NCBI GenBank assembly: GCA_002099365.1
Contig: MSED01000013.1
Location: 372,001-436,000, forward strand
DNA from: Phialophora verrucosa
Lineage: Eukaryota > Ascomycota > Eurotiomycetes > Chaetothyriales > Herpotrichiellaceae
Direction of reading: 5' to 3'
Length of the DNA: 64,000 bases
The notes below the pieces were generated by a model. The model did not search any database. It worked only from the letters and a program-made list of their open reading frames with translations, and was not told the origin of the DNA. Of the stretch, positions 1-12,199 are shown piece after piece. The position numbers and the translations under genes are program-made. The first letter of the stretch is position 1; each line of letters opens with the position of its first letter.

Positions 1-243
1 CCGCTGACAACGTCCAATCCGCCATCCCATACCCCCTTCACCGACTTCGAGTCGGCATACGCAACCTCGACAACAACAGACACCTACGCGCGCGAGAAAT
101 GCTCCGTCGACACCAACCAGACCTCGGCAGCCTGCCGCGCCGGGCTCGGGTTCGGGCACGCGATCACCAAATGCCACCGCAACAGCCACGCGTTCGGCGG
201 GTTCAGCTTCAGCTTCGCCTTCTTGGAGACCAGCTGCAGATGA
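1..243 (+). CDS. 3' end of an unrecognised protein gene (partial)
   Basis: Frame 1 is open from the first base to a TGA at 241-243, giving an 80-residue C-terminal fragment. It is rich in Ser, Thr and Phe, has four cysteines and one N-x-T sequon, and ends with a Phe/Ser-rich stretch followed by a Cys near the terminus. Codon use is strongly C/G at third positions, which supports real coding over the overlapping frames. The start lies outside the window. Cysteines plus a sequon suggest a secreted protein, but this is inference and I do not recognise the family. Confidence 0.55.
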   Translation, partial: PLTTSNPPSHTPFTDFESAYATSTTTDTYAREKCSVDTNQTSAACRAGLGFGHAITKCHRNSHAFGGFSFSFAFLETSCR

Positions 244-778
244 ATTCTACTCCATCTTCGCCCCAAACTGTACCGACAACTGGGTCGATCCGAACTGTGA
301 ACGCTGGCATCGCAAGTGGCAGTGGCCGGACCGGGGGCATGAACGAAGGGTACTGTGACAGATGTGAGGGACACGGCAGGCGGTCAGGCGGCGGAACGGA
401 AAGGGAAATGGAATTGGAAAGCTGAGGGAGAGTGAGTTCTGCTTGATACCGAACAAGGTGCCGGCTGACTGGCTGGCTGGGTGCTTTCTCGATTTGGAGT
501 ACGACACAAACGAGCAGAGGAGCAGCATTGCTTTGCGCCCCTAGGGCGGCGAAGCTCAACCTTCACACCGTTACTTCCGTAGCTTCACCTGCAAACAAAA
601 CACCCACCAGATGGCTGTGTAGATAGACGTGAAGGTGAACATGGACGTGATTGCGGATATGAACAGAGAAACATGATTCCGCTCCGCGCTGCTGGACCGG
701 CACCCTATACGACCACAGGTTACCACACCCCACACCCAACTAGCAAGGAACATGTTGAACATCTACCATGCTTCATAT
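244..778. other. Intergenic, no gene seen
   Basis: The space lies between the end of the partial gene and the 3' end of the VOC gene on the other strand. Overlapping short ORFs on both strands have no family signature. Confidence 0.5.
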
Positions 779-1380
779 TCAAAGGCTAAACTCGAGCCTA
801 TTCCCAGCGTAGTCCCTGGCAAAGAAACGCTCCGGGTATTCCACGCCCTGGGAGCCTGGGGGGACAAGGTGAAATGGTCAGCCTACGATAGCTTTAGGCG
901 CGACGCATCAACTGGTCGAGGACACTGCCTCCGCACACACCACACACCCTGCGCACATCGAAAGGGGAATGGAGCAAAAAGGGGCAGGGACAAACCCGCC
1001 AAAATCAACTTACCGGAATCCACCTCCCCAGGCTTGTCCGCCTCCCGGGGCGCGGCGTCCCCACCCCTCTCGAAATGCGCCCAGATCCTCCTCCGCAACT
1101 CGAGCAGCGCGGTCTGGCTGCCCAGCCTGAAGCACGGGTGTCGCCTGCTTGGCTTCTCAAAGTCGCTAGACGCGCCGAAAGCAATGTGAACTTGTTGGCC
1201 TGAGTCGGCGATGTCGAACCACGCGAGCTCGCCCTTCTGGAGGTGGGGGACCGCACGGGGGGAGAGGCCCAAAGTTGTGCCGTAGAACTCGGTCGCCAGG
1301 TGGAGCGTGTCCCGGGGAACTGTGAGGTTGATGTGCGCGATGCCGGTGATGAGGCTGGCCGAGGTGTCGAGTGAGCCCAT
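779..1380 (-). CDS. VOC-superfamily (glyoxalase/bleomycin-resistance/dioxygenase fold) protein
   Basis: Two exons on the minus strand, 1380-1014 and 855-779, are joined across an intron with a GTAAGT donor and a CCCCAG acceptor. The product is 147 residues. The N-terminal half carries the VOC opening (GIAHINLTV), a typical helix and an FYGTTLGL turn. The middle has a His-containing strand (QVHIAF) and an RHPCF motif. The short second exon restores the family ending (ERFFARDYAGNRLEF), which contains the last metal-ligand Glu. Exon 1 alone would lack it, so the intron is well supported. VOC proteins are small metal-dependent enzymes acting on thiol adducts, catechols or antibiotics; the substrate cannot be told here. 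It is probably cytosolic, as no signal peptide is seen. The start is the only ATG that gives a full first beta strand. Confidence 0.85.
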
Positions 1381-4300
1381 TGTCGGTATTGGCGGCAGCT
1401 TTGGCTAGAGTGGTGCGGTGGGGGCTTTTTCCGAAGATCGAAGCGCAATGGGCAAAAGAGAAGGCAAGAGAGGGATACACGGAGGCTAAGTGATGTACGA
1501 GTAGCTGCGATCTTGTGTGGAAAATCTTATATCCCTCAGCTAGTTGGGCACTTGTCATCGGCAATCGATGGGTCGGGAATGTTTGATGACAACGCAGCGA
1601 ATGCGGAGGAGGGGTCAGGTCGGCCTTACTCCCGGTGTTGCTGACGCGAGGGCAATTCGGTCTGACGTGACTGACCACGCCATGTTGATCAGATTTGACG
1701 GATCTACTCGGTATGTGTGATTGCTCTCGTGTCTACCAGAGACTTTGGCTGGCCTCCGTATGACAATCCGTATGATGTCTGACACCTCGCTTTCGCCATC
1801 GGTCGGCCCGAACTTCCACGTTCCTTATGCTCGCAGTCTGAAAGTCCAAAGACACAGTCGCTTATTTGATGATATCGCGCATGTCGAGCCATTGGGCGAA
1901 AAGGCCAGCGCATCCTGGCGTTTGGTCGACATGGAGATGTCGGGATGAGTGCCTTTGCCTAATAGGCTTGATTCACATGAATAAGCTGCTTGACACATCG
2001 TGCAAGGCGTTGGATGTTGGATGCAGCCGACCTGCTTGAATTCATGCCAAAGAACCTGCTGCGTCACGGATAGAATACGAAGTAGACAACCGGGCTCCAG
2101 CCCATCTTACCGAACTGAAGAATCCTTGCCATCACTGAAGGCCCATTCCTTTGCCTTGAAACCCACCGTTCATTTAAGCAGACCTGCATTGGAGTATTAT
2201 TGACCACCAATGTCAGCTCTGACGAGGTGACTATGGCACGCTCAGAATGCCAAAGTCTGGAACCTGCACCAGCCCGAGACCATTGGGCCGCAACTGTTTC
2301 CGAGCACCATGGCCGTGGCCGAGAACAGCTCAACCCGAGCAAGGCCCACACACAGGAAAATAGAAGATAGACGTGTTTTGAAGCCGATTGGGAAGGAGAA
2401 TCGGGAGACGAGCAGCTCCTGGGCCTGCATTTCTGGATAGGTGAATAGGGGTTCAATTCCCTCGATACCCTGCTGACCATCCGTTCTCTTGTCGAGCTTT
2501 CCGAACACTCCATGCCAACCACGGCTTCTCTACTTCGTCAGACCACGCCGAAGATGTTGTGAGGAAGTTGAAGCAGAAGCGAAAAAGATGGTCGTCCAGC
2601 TGGCCGGCCATTTTCACCATCAAAATATCGATGGCAGACCATCCATTCGTACAGTTGCAGCCCAGGTTGCGACATTAGGTTAGACCACTTCGCATTGTGA
2701 GTGGGGGATTATTAAATGTGAGTCCCGGTGGCCACTGACGTGCAGAGGCCCCTTCCTCTCGCCTCAGCAGTCCGCGGGTTGAAGCTTCTGAAGATTGGAC
2801 CGTCCGTCAAGACCAGTTGGCGAGCTACCCAGTACTGAGTACGAGGTACTTGCACACGGAAAAAGATTCTTGGAAGCTTGTCCATGAAATGGTAACCACT
2901 CAACAATGTCTGTGCGTCACGACGGTTCTCTCCGTTCCGGCGACCTGCCCAAAGCCCAAGCCTGCCGCAGTAATGTCTGTGCCCAGGAAGATCTTCAGGG
3001 CTCTGGTATTGCCATTGTGAGGTATTTCAATTCCGTACAGGGCCTGTGGGGACAATTGGGCAGAAAGCCCGAGAAACATTCCAGGGCTAGAAAAGGAAAT
3101 GTTGCGTGTTCAACGGAGAAAAAGCAACACCACGCCATCGGGGTATCCCGCATGGTTAAGAGTAAGTACCAGTACCAGTACACCTTCGAATGCAAATGAG
3201 GAAAAGAGATTCGTGCCGTGGGTCGTCCTGACAGAAAGAGCGACTTCTAAACCGGTTTCGAAGCAAGGAACTCTTCCATCCGTTCGAGAGTCCCATAAAG
3301 CGGAGCGTCATGGACTCTCCAAGTACTCGTATTCCAGTGTTCGCATTGGTGATGGACGCCATTGCGCAAGGGTTTTGAGGCCGGGGAAGTCAAAGCACCT
3401 GCTGCCGCACGGGGGCAGCCTTAATTCCTCGCCCGAAGATCTTCCCAACCGCAATGCTGAGGGTCAATCAGAGAGGAGGCTGGGTTGACCTGGTGAAACA
3501 CCGTGGATTCTTCGGTGGTGATCATTTGACTGGAATGGAAGTCCCGCCCGCGACAGATGACGTCGTTGTGTTCACGGACGTTGCTGCCTTGCCCCGCAAG
3601 AGAATTCCTCACCCTGGGTTCTGGGATGCTGCTTGATCTTCATGCTTGGGGAGAATTACTTGTTACTGTCGAGGTCGCATCCAAGGCTGGCGGCAAAAGT
3701 GTTCTGTAACGCAATATTAGGAAGCTGTGTTTTGTGATTGTGTTAGCGCTGTCAACCGAGATCCTCTACACATCCCAAGGGTCCTTTTGCCCTGAGCAGA
3801 TGTCGGACCCTGCATGGAAAACGCTCGGATTGGTAGGACAATAGGATCGATTGATCCTCCGTTCACGGTCCCTTGCTGCGAGATATATCCGAGTTAGCGC
3901 TCGCGTTTCTCCCTTCTAACAATGCAGCGCCATGACCGTGGCGGGGAGCCACCACAACGTGGGTGGAAGACGGATGTTTGGCTGATATACGAGTAGAGAG
4001 TAGAAATCGCTTGTTGCTGTGCACCCGTTCCCAGTGCAACGGCCATCGCGGCCCTAAAATCATGGGTAATCGTGCTGTGTCATGCTTCCAATTCTCCGAC
4101 CGGAAAGATCAGATCGGCGCGAGAAGGATTCGTTGTGATAGCGTACTCCTACGAGTACACATACTGGGGTATTGTTTGCAGACAGCTCTCAAGGTGATAC
4201 TGTAGGGGTGGCGTCCAGTCAGCCTGCCTCAGATAACCCTGCAACCCCGAGCCCACAGGGAGCGAAGACGACCTGTCTCGAAAGGCGCGAACGGACACGT

Positions 4301-4846
4301 CGCCTCCACTCGGTAACTCTGCGGAAGTCTATTCTCAAGTCATAGGCACTTGTAAAGCCTGTTATGAGGCACGCGAGTACACTGAGGCACCGAAGTTCTC
4401 GGACGACGAATGTTTGCCTGAATCCATCAATGCGCTGTTTCAAAACATGCAGAGTAGTTTTTGTGTTTGTCAACACATACGGCGCTTGTGTCGTCCCTCA
4501 ACGAGCTCCTTCTGCGCCATCAAGAGGCATCTCCCGATGGAATGTCGGTCAGGCTCTTGACCGGCGGCAATATGTTAACTGCACCTGGACATGATGATGT
4601 CGATCGGAGGTGGGAGTATGATGAAGGTCTGCCTGATCGACTACGTCAATTTGCAGAACTTGTGGTGCTGCTGCTTGCCGATTTCCGCGCCAAGAGGCGC
4701 AGTTAACTCTAGGCGGCATAGCGGCTCCCCGTTAACTACGACACTGCGAGATTGCCCCCTGCACAAGTGGTTCTCGAGGCTCTCTAGGCTCTGTTTCGCC
4801 CCATTCCTCTTGGCTGCGCTCCAGCCTTCGCTTGCGTGCCAGCGAC
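1381..4846. other. Long gene-poor stretch
   Basis: About 3.5 kb in which ORFs on both strands are short, overlapping and without family motifs. The longest (minus strand, 2064-2522) has the Ser/Arg/Trp-rich composition of a shadow frame. No transposon ORF, terminal repeat or strong AT bias was seen. Confidence 0.45.
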
Positions 4847-5283
4847 TCATTCGTCAATCACCTTCCCCAAGGGCCCTGTTTCCGGCGAGTGATTCCCGAG
4901 TCTGAGGGTCACCTTGTGACTGTCTTCGCCGGCCACGTTGAGGTCAAGTCTCATCCCGTCTCTTTGAGCAAGCAGCCTTGCGCCATTCCGATCTTCTCGC
5001 CGTGCCATCAGACGCCACCTCGTGGGTGCGCCGCCTCGTTTTCCCTGCCACGAAGGGTGGTCGACATTCCACGAAACGTTAATTCTTCGTCCAGAGATAT
5101 CTGTCACCTTCCCAAGAAACAAATGAAACCGACGCTCTTCCGACTCCTCCGTCTCCGTAACATCCACACAGCAGCGCAGCACCGGCGTCTCATCCAGCCC
5201 CGAAACGGCCGACCACTCATTTCCTGGCTTTTCAGAGGCAACCTCCGTTGTTGATTGCTGTCGATCAATCCGCCAGCGGTCCA
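4847..5283 (-). CDS. Possible hypothetical gene, 3' exon(s)
   Basis: The minus-strand frame from 5283 to a stop at 4847 is open for about 145 codons, with a natural-looking charged composition rich in Asp, Glu, Lys and Arg. At its 5' side is a plausible intron, with donor GTAAGT at 5338 and a TTTCAG acceptor ending at 5284 (55 bases). Upstream of that intron I could not find a convincing exon in phase. A stretch around 5620-5700 reads plausibly but does not join cleanly. I do not recognise the protein. It may be a lineage-specific gene, a decayed gene or a chance ORF. Confidence 0.25.
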
Positions 5284-5986
5284 CTGAAAGTCCAAATCAC
5301 CGACGTAACTCGACCAGCGATCCGTGGGACAAACTTACCAGGCACAGCCAGATCCACCTCACAGCAACAATACACCACTCAGCCGCGTACTCTGGGCGGA
5401 AGTCTCTGGTGTGCATGCACACTAACCACAGCCTGGACAAGTAGACCTCCTCAGGCCTCTGGGTGTCTCTTGGGGTGAGCACGGAACCCGTTTTCTTCTC
5501 TAGCACGGAGAGTGCGAGCAACAGTACGTAGCTTTACTCGCCGACGATCGTCTTATCCACCGCCCAACCAACAAGGGAATCAGGCTTCCACCAGTCATCT
5601 TCCGCCGCTGATATTTCACGTACCGTGCTTGCGACCCAGTGACCCTCTCGTAGTCCCCCGGCTGCGGAAAGGCGTCGCCGTCCCAAATACCTCCCACACC
5701 CAACCGCCTCAGGGACTCTCCTGCTCCGTCGCTCTCTGTCCAGCCTTACGCTCCGTTCACACCACTGCCTGTCTGGCTCACTCAGCTGAGAGCCGGGTGC
5801 TCTTCTTTGGATGCAGAATATACCCTAGGACTTGCGCGGGACTCAGGTCAGTGCGCTTGTCTTGACTTGCAGCGGCCGGCCAATGCGCTATTCGGCAAAT
5901 CCAGAACATTGGTCGACCAGAGTTGGAAAAGCAAGAACGCCCTATCGAGAGCCGACGAGAGACACGTCAATACTTGCAGACACCAA

Positions 5987-6610
5987 ATGCGAAGGCCGTC
6001 GTCAGCGTCCACGGCTACGGCACCATTCCCCGAACCAGTCTCTATGACTGAGTCCGAACCCAGAGACCTCGTTCCTCGACCTTCTATATCTCCCTCACTA
6101 TCAAGCGGTGCTTCCGCCTCCTCGTCCGATTCAGACCTTCCCCACCATACATCACCTCGGTCAAGCTCGCGACGTTCGCGGATGGAAAGACCTCGACTAG
6201 GAGACAGACAGAGGTCGAACACGATCATTGTGCCCAAAGGTCGAGACGTTGTACAAACCGAAAGACCCCAGTATCCACCTGACGACGCAAGAGCCATGAG
6301 TCCACGGCGGAACAGCGAAGATATCGAGAGGCTAGAGCGTGGTCTCCGCGAAACACTCAAGGAGTAAGATGATCACCCACCGAGTCCAACACATGATGGT
6401 ACTAACCAAAGGGCTAGACAAGCTCGAAACCTACAGTCGTCGCTGGCCGCGCTGGCAGAAAAGATTGACGAGGTCAAGACGGACCACGACAAACTCGAAA
6501 CCGAAAACCGCTTCCTCCAGGATTACATTGGTGGGTTGACAAGGACAATGTCGAGAGACAACCTGGGTCGAAGCGCCAGTACTAGCGGCAAGATGAAGGG
6601 CCGACGATGA
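5987..6610 (+). CDS. Short coiled-coil protein (SCOC/DUF2205-like)
   Basis: Exon 1 is 5987-6363 and exon 2 is 6418-6610, with a GTAAGA donor, a TACTAAC branch site near 6399 and a CTAG acceptor. The product is 189 residues. Residues 1-125 are Ser/Pro/Arg-rich and probably disordered. The C-terminal third is a continuous heptad-like coiled coil with the motif ETENRFLQDYIGGLTRT, which is typical of the SCOC/DUF2205 domain, followed by a short Arg/Lys/Ser tail. In animals SCOC is a Golgi and autophagy adaptor; a similar vesicle-traffic role here is inference. An in-frame upstream ATG-containing extension reaches 5807, but its sequence does not look like the family and I treat it as leader. An acceptor six bases earlier is possible but has a poor branch distance. 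Confidence 0.75.
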
Positions 6611-8848
6611 TCACGACCGTTATGACTCCTGCGTTCGCTTCTGTTTTTGACTGGCCAGCCATGGGCTGGTCTTCTTGTCAACAGGACAAGGAGGGCAAAA
6701 GGCCGTCACCATTCTCAGTACACGCAAGAGAAGCAACAAGGCCAGGGGATCAGGAGTTAACTCTTTTGCCGAGCATTCACAATGATACCCACGACCTTCG
6801 AGATGCAGAAAGAATAGATTCGACTACTCGTCGACAGGCGACGGGCCGCCAAAGACGACATCATCATTATCAGAGCTGGAGCAAACTCTTTTTGATTTTC
6901 ACCATAGCAGGCCATATGCCGTATTTGTACAACACCTGCATCTGGCTAGGTTCCGCGGCGTTGTGGTTCATCTACCCTTGAGGTTCACCCATTGTGAGAT
7001 TGGTCCAATGAGTGTTGTGGAGGTAATCTGGACGGGAAATCATGGTCGGCGGTCAGGCAGCGGTTCGGCCTTGCTGGCATTAGCAATGGCGGCATGTCTT
7101 CAAATCTGTGGAGTGGTCCACAAGGTCTGAGAGAGACCAACATGCCATCAGTGCATCATAAAGTGTGTTTGTTTATCCAATGGATGAATCTGGCAACCTC
7201 CCTTCGTTCTTACTTCGTTCTTACTTCATCCACCTCTCACCTTATCACCTTCGCCTTATTATCTTGACATCGATAAAGACAGGCTCACCAACTCAAGCTG
7301 ATTCCCTTCGGGATCATATCGTATCGACAAGCAGTAGGCGGTGCTTCCTTCAAATCTTCACCATTGTCACGACTCTGTTCGAGCACGAGCTCAAATCATG
7401 GTACGTTATGCGCAATGCCAGCTCCCCATCCGACTTTCAGTTAACGACTTCTCACCTGTCGCTCACTTAGCCCCCACTGACTCTTCATTCTTACCACGGA
7501 GTACTCTGAGGCTTCGCCGTTGGCTGCCACTACTCTAGGCCTCCGCTGTCCTCACTGATCCGACCGCCGTCTCTATGCGCGCCAGTTGTCAACTGCTCGT
7601 TCTGAGTTCGTCTTAGACCCAACGGCCGACGACGAGTTGCAGCAATCACTTGCGACTGGTCCGACAGCTTGCCACACCAAGCACCCGACGCATGCTCACG
7701 ACAATGTCCCTGGCGTCGCTGCATACCACGATGAACATTCCATGAGCGCAACTGGACAGGGCCTAGTCTGTTGTTGTCGGTCCCTTGGTCCGCCTTCTGC
7801 GCATATCATTATGAGATGAGGGCCAATTGCGGGCTGTCTCGAGTTACTTCATACTGGGAACACAGAGCCACCACCTCTGACTCGATGTCTGTCCCAATTG
7901 ACCGAATTGACCCTGCACTGTCGAGAAAACCCGTTCCAGGCCCTATGAAATCATCACGTTCGAAGCTAAGGCCGTGCCGTGCATGCAATCTAGACCACTT
8001 GGTCTGAGAGTCAAGCCTCTTCGTTCGAACCGTATGAGCCCAACAAATGACTGGCGACTAGGCATCAACAGGAACTCCGTCCGAGCAGGGAGCTCGTTAA
8101 CGACGCCGGTGCATGTTCTCAACGTGCGAGGTCAAACATGTGCCATTTGAGATCTCGGAATCTGGAGATTAATGAACAAAGTGAGCAGAAGGGGCATGGC
8201 CCATGCTGAGTATTGCACGGTCATCTGTCAACAAGAAATGCATGCCCGCGGATGGTCCCCCGTCGGCGTTAACATCTCTTTCCTTCCCATATTCGACACC
8301 TGGGGTCATCTGATCTGCCATCGGCGACCTTCATCTGCCATACGTCGGATGTGGATATTGTAATGGAAAGGTCCAGCGGTCACGGCATGGTCTCACAGCT
8401 ACCATCTCCAGTCGCGTAAGAGGCTTCCTCGTCCTTTAGGCCTCGGCGATGCCGACCGATCACCAAGTTGACCATGAAGATCACTGTTGGGTTTAGCAAC
8501 ACTGCGACCCGGGACGATGTGTTTAATTATATCTTTGACGGAACTGTTTCCAACATTATTGTGGCGAATATTCTCAAACGCGCTCTATCGAGGTTAGTAC
8601 TCGGTCTTTCACGCAGCTGACGCTTTGACTCCTGCGGATCTGGAAGGAACAGAGGGTTACTCCGTTGTCTGGAGGAAATGCTCTGTAGGGGTTCACTTCA
8701 GGAACGTAAAGACATCTTTACACTTGGGGTGGATGGCCTCGATGGTGGATGTATGTATGCAGCTTAGTCTACTGTCAACCCGTCTTGCTGTCCTCCACTA
8801 TACCTCCATGACCAGGGAAGAGTTGAATGCGTATCCAAACCCCACTTC
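6611..8848. other. Intergenic, no gene seen
   Basis: About 2.2 kb between the convergent ends of the coiled-coil gene and the sugar transporter. All frames are short. A 12-base unit is directly repeated around 7203-7228. Nothing else is seen. Confidence 0.45.
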
Positions 8849-10850
8849 TTACACCGTCTTGGCTTCGGTCGTCTTCTCATCAAACGCCGCAATCTTCTCA
8901 TCGCTGCCCGGTTCACCGGCAAGAGCACTAAGCCTGCGGTTGAGACCAATCTCGGCATTGATCTGGGCCATGCGCTCCTGGTCAGCGGCGGCAACACCGC
9001 TAGATCCGAAGACAAGGTCCATCTCCTCAAGAGTAAGCTGCTTTGTCTCGGGCACTGTTCAGAGCATTAGCACTGTGTTTGCTGCGTGACAGCTCGAGGT
9101 TCTGTTATCTTACCGTAAAACCAGATGAAGGCGGCTCCAAGAGTGATCAAACAGCCGAAAAGGATGAAAGTTCCATATGTGATGCCGGTGATCATATCTG
9201 GGGTGACTTGGCCGACAATGAAGTTGTTCATCCAGTTGCTGGAAGCGCCCAGGGCGATGCCGTATGGACGAGCAGACAATGGCCAGACTTCGGCAACTAC
9301 GATCCAAGCACTGCAGAGGCCGTTAGAGGTCTGCAAGTAAAAGACGCTCGGGCTGAAAACTTACCAGGGACCCCAAGACCAGCCGAAGTGGACGACAAAG
9401 AGCCAGACCATGACAATGCAAGCCCAACCTGCAGCCTTGTGAGTTGGCCATTGATGCTCATTCTTGGCGAAGATGACGGCGATGATGAAATGGCAAAGAC
9501 CCATTCCAAGAGCACCGAGAGCCAATGCAGGTTTTCTTCCGATTCTATCAATGTACAGGATGGATGGGATGGTTGCCAACAACATGACAATGCCAACAAC
9601 ACCCGTAGCAAGGAGGGATGTGGTATTCGAGGACAGACCAAGGGCGCCGAAGATTTGTGGTGCGTAGTAAAGCACAGCGTTGATGCCAGTCCACTGCTGG
9701 AAAAACATGGTCACGGTGGCAACAATGACTCGGCGGAACATGGGCATCGTCTTGAACAGAGAGCCGATGGCGACAAACTGAAGCTTGATGGTGTTCATCG
9801 CGGTCATCTCAGAGAGGTGTGGGAAGTTCGCGGCAACAGTTCGCTTCTCGAACAGGGACTGAGCTTTGATTTCGAGGAACTCTAGCTCGATAAGCTCCGA
9901 CTCGATTGGCAAAGATCTCAAGGTAGCAAGAGTTTGTCGTGCCTCCTCTTCGCGACCGTGGTGGAGGAGCCACCTAGGAGTGAAGGGCATCCAGATCATG
10001 CCAACCAGGAGGATCAGGGCCGGGAAGAGCTGAAGGGCGAGAGGAACGAGCCAAGCCGCCTCGGACTGACTGTCGCCAGTTCCGCCGATGTAGTTGGTGC
10101 CATAATCCTGGCGAACGTCAGTGGGACACACTTTGGCAGCAACGACGACAAACTCACAATCCAAAAGCTGATCATGATGCCGAACTCGATGGCAAATTGT
10201 TGCACCCCGATGAGCAGGCCTCGGAGCTCGGGAGGGGAGCATTCGGCAACGTACATGGGCACGATCATCGAAAGCGATCCTACACCCATACCGACGACGA
10301 ATCGGCCGCCAAGAATGGCGGAGTGGCCAGCAGACGTTGCCGTACATTGGACGACGACTCCGAGGATAAAAACACAGGTGTTGACGATGATAGCATATTT
10401 TCTGGATATGATCTCGGCAAGGAACCCAGAATACAGAGTACCGGTCCAGGCGCCGAGTTCGAGAATGGAGGTAAGCCATCCTTTCTTGGACTGATCAGTG
10501 GTATAGTCCCCCATGTGTCGATTGAAGGAGTTCATGGTCCTGTCATCGTGTTAGCGACTCTGCAAGGAGCGTCGGACGAAAGGGCAGTCAGAGGTCGAGG
10601 TAGTCCGTCTCCAGCGATTTTAGGCTCGGCGACACGACGTTCGAGATATGATCAGGGATACTTACAAGACACCGCTGAACACACCTTGGTTGTAACCATA
10701 GAGGAGACCACCAATACAAGCGAAACATGCAGTTAGGAAGACACGAACATTCCGGACAAGTGCCTGTGGCCCAGCCTTGCCGGCCAGCTGCATCCGGTGT
10801 TGGAGGGCAGCATCACTGAATTGTGAAGGCTTTCCTGATGCGTGAACCAT
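8849..10850 (-). CDS. MFS sugar porter
   Basis: Five exons on the minus strand: 10850-10666, 10539-10158, 10107-9365, 9310-9114 and 9054-8849. All have GT-AG introns of 43-126 bases and join in frame to 570 residues, the usual length for fungal sugar porters. Family signatures appear in order: GGLLYGYNQGVFSGV in helix 1, GRFVVGMGVGSLSMIVPMY after helix 4 with a following ERG-like turn (AECSPPELRG), QQWTGINAVLYYAP in helix 7, DRIGRKPAL in the loop after helix 8, and PETKQLTLEEMD after helix 12. Together these define a 12-helix plasma-membrane hexose/pentose transporter. It is divergent from a secreted beta-xylosidase, so xylose or oligosaccharide uptake is a reasonable inference. The ATG at 10850 was chosen because upstream in-frame codons lack an ATG. 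Confidence 0.93.
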
Positions 10851-10973
10851 CTTTGCGACTTGTCGGCTGAGTTTTCTCAAGAAGCTGGAGACTGCATGGC
10901 AGGGCACGAGGTGGTAAGCGGTGGCCTTGTATATGATCGCTCGTCACTGCCGCCGACGCGTCCACCGCCTTCA

Positions 10974-10979
10974 GGCTAA
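10974..10979 (+). promoter_or_regulatory. XlnR-like GGCTAA site
   Basis: Exact GGCTAA core of the xylanolytic regulator site (GGCTAAA/GGCTAR), 124 bases upstream of the transporter ATG. Functional only by inference. Confidence 0.35.
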
Positions 10980-11130
10980 TTCGGAATCCTGGAGCGACAC
11001 ATGGCGCACATGGACGGTCACTTCTCCAGCTCGATCATGCGCACCGATGAGGTTTCATTGGAGAGTGGGTCGATATCCTGGTCAACAGGCCGTCAATCGG
11101 GACAATGAGCAGCGAAGAACGGCGTGTCTG

Positions 11131-11136
11131 GGCTAA
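11131..11136 (+). promoter_or_regulatory. XlnR-like GGCTAA site
   Basis: Second GGCTAA, followed by G, which fits the GGCTAR form. Located inside the divergent promoter. Confidence 0.35.
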
Positions 11137-11558
11137 GCACCCGCAAGCCACCAGCAAGCTAGATCAAGCATCTTTGAGGATCGGCAGCTAGCATCCGTTA
11201 CAAAAACGCTTCGCGTGGAGAGGGTCCGGGCCTGTCTGACAACCTCGATCCGGCCTGTGACGAGTGGGAGGCACGTATTTGGCAATGTCGATGGCCAAGA
11301 AGTCTTCAGAGTCAGACTTGGCCATATCTTGTCCCGTGTTGCTTGCATGGAGGCGTGCATTGCTAGTGGCCCGACGCTCGTACGGATGGCTGGATAAAAC
11401 GCCATCAACTGCCGTCGAATGTTCCATGGAATGGTGAGGTCAAATGCTGAGGGGATTGCCTTCCCTGGCCTCGCATTGCGTCGAAGCATCAGGAGAGGCT
11501 GGCATGGCCGCATTTCTCCACAACCAGCCTGCCTCCGCCTCCACAGTCACAGCTGGAA

Positions 11559-11565
11559 TTTAGCC
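11559..11565 (-). promoter_or_regulatory. XlnR-like GGCTAAA site
   Basis: TTTAGCC on the plus strand reads as the full GGCTAAA on the minus strand, about 635 bases upstream of the xylosidase ATG. Confidence 0.4.
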
Positions 11566-12199
11566 AATTTAACCGCAGTCGACATCCTCACCGGTGACTG
11601 GTTGGGTAAGGAAGTGAGTGCCTTTCCCCCTCTCTTCTTGACTCTTCTGCCTGTGCCCTTTTGCGCAATTTCTTCAGTGTCACCTTCTTTTCGGCTGCAG
11701 CTGGCGGAAATTACAGATGCCTATGACGATATGTACAATTCATCGTTTGTCGGCGTGTAGTGCCGTATACCCGTCCGGGCTTCGATCCCTTTCAGCCCAA
11801 CAACTCCAGGCTATTGCTAGCGGTGGTCAGTCCGATGGATGAACTTGCTCACAAATCCAGCAAAAGCTGCAGCAGAGGTCTGTATGCGGTCACCGGTGAT
11901 ACAAGGGCATCGACCTTGCATCTGCAACTACGTCCTGCCGGCAATTGGATCTTCGGATGATCGTCACTGCAAAAGCTTCGTCGGTTCAGGATGAATTCCC
12001 CCGTCGACGGCTATATCCATTGTCGACCTGTTCGACAAACTACCTGCGGAGAATGAGAGGGGCATAGAACTGTCCGTGGAAGGTAGGTGAAAATTCGCAC
12101 CCTTATAACCCCAGATGGAGACCACGATGAATTTTGCCGGGTGCGAAGGCGTCTGTCTCGTGAATTCCAAAACTTTGACGGATTGCGTGCGTGGAAGCA

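Larger units (their letters stand above)
10851..12199. promoter_or_regulatory. Shared divergent promoter of sugar porter and GH3 xylosidase
   Basis: This 1.35-kb region separates two divergent starts whose products plausibly act on the same carbon source. It holds three copies of the XlnR core GGCTAA, listed separately, and no convincing ORF. Pyrimidine-rich stretches occur near 11610-11690. Confidence 0.5.

Noticed and set aside
5807..5986. Upstream in-frame start for the short coiled-coil protein
   Set aside because: The added 60 residues do not resemble the family, and the region holds donor-like GT sites, so it is more likely leader sequence.
9043..9885. 280-codon open frame (+) opposite the sugar transporter
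   Set aside because: It is antisense to exons 3-5 of a clear MFS transporter and has the composition of a shadow frame with no motif.
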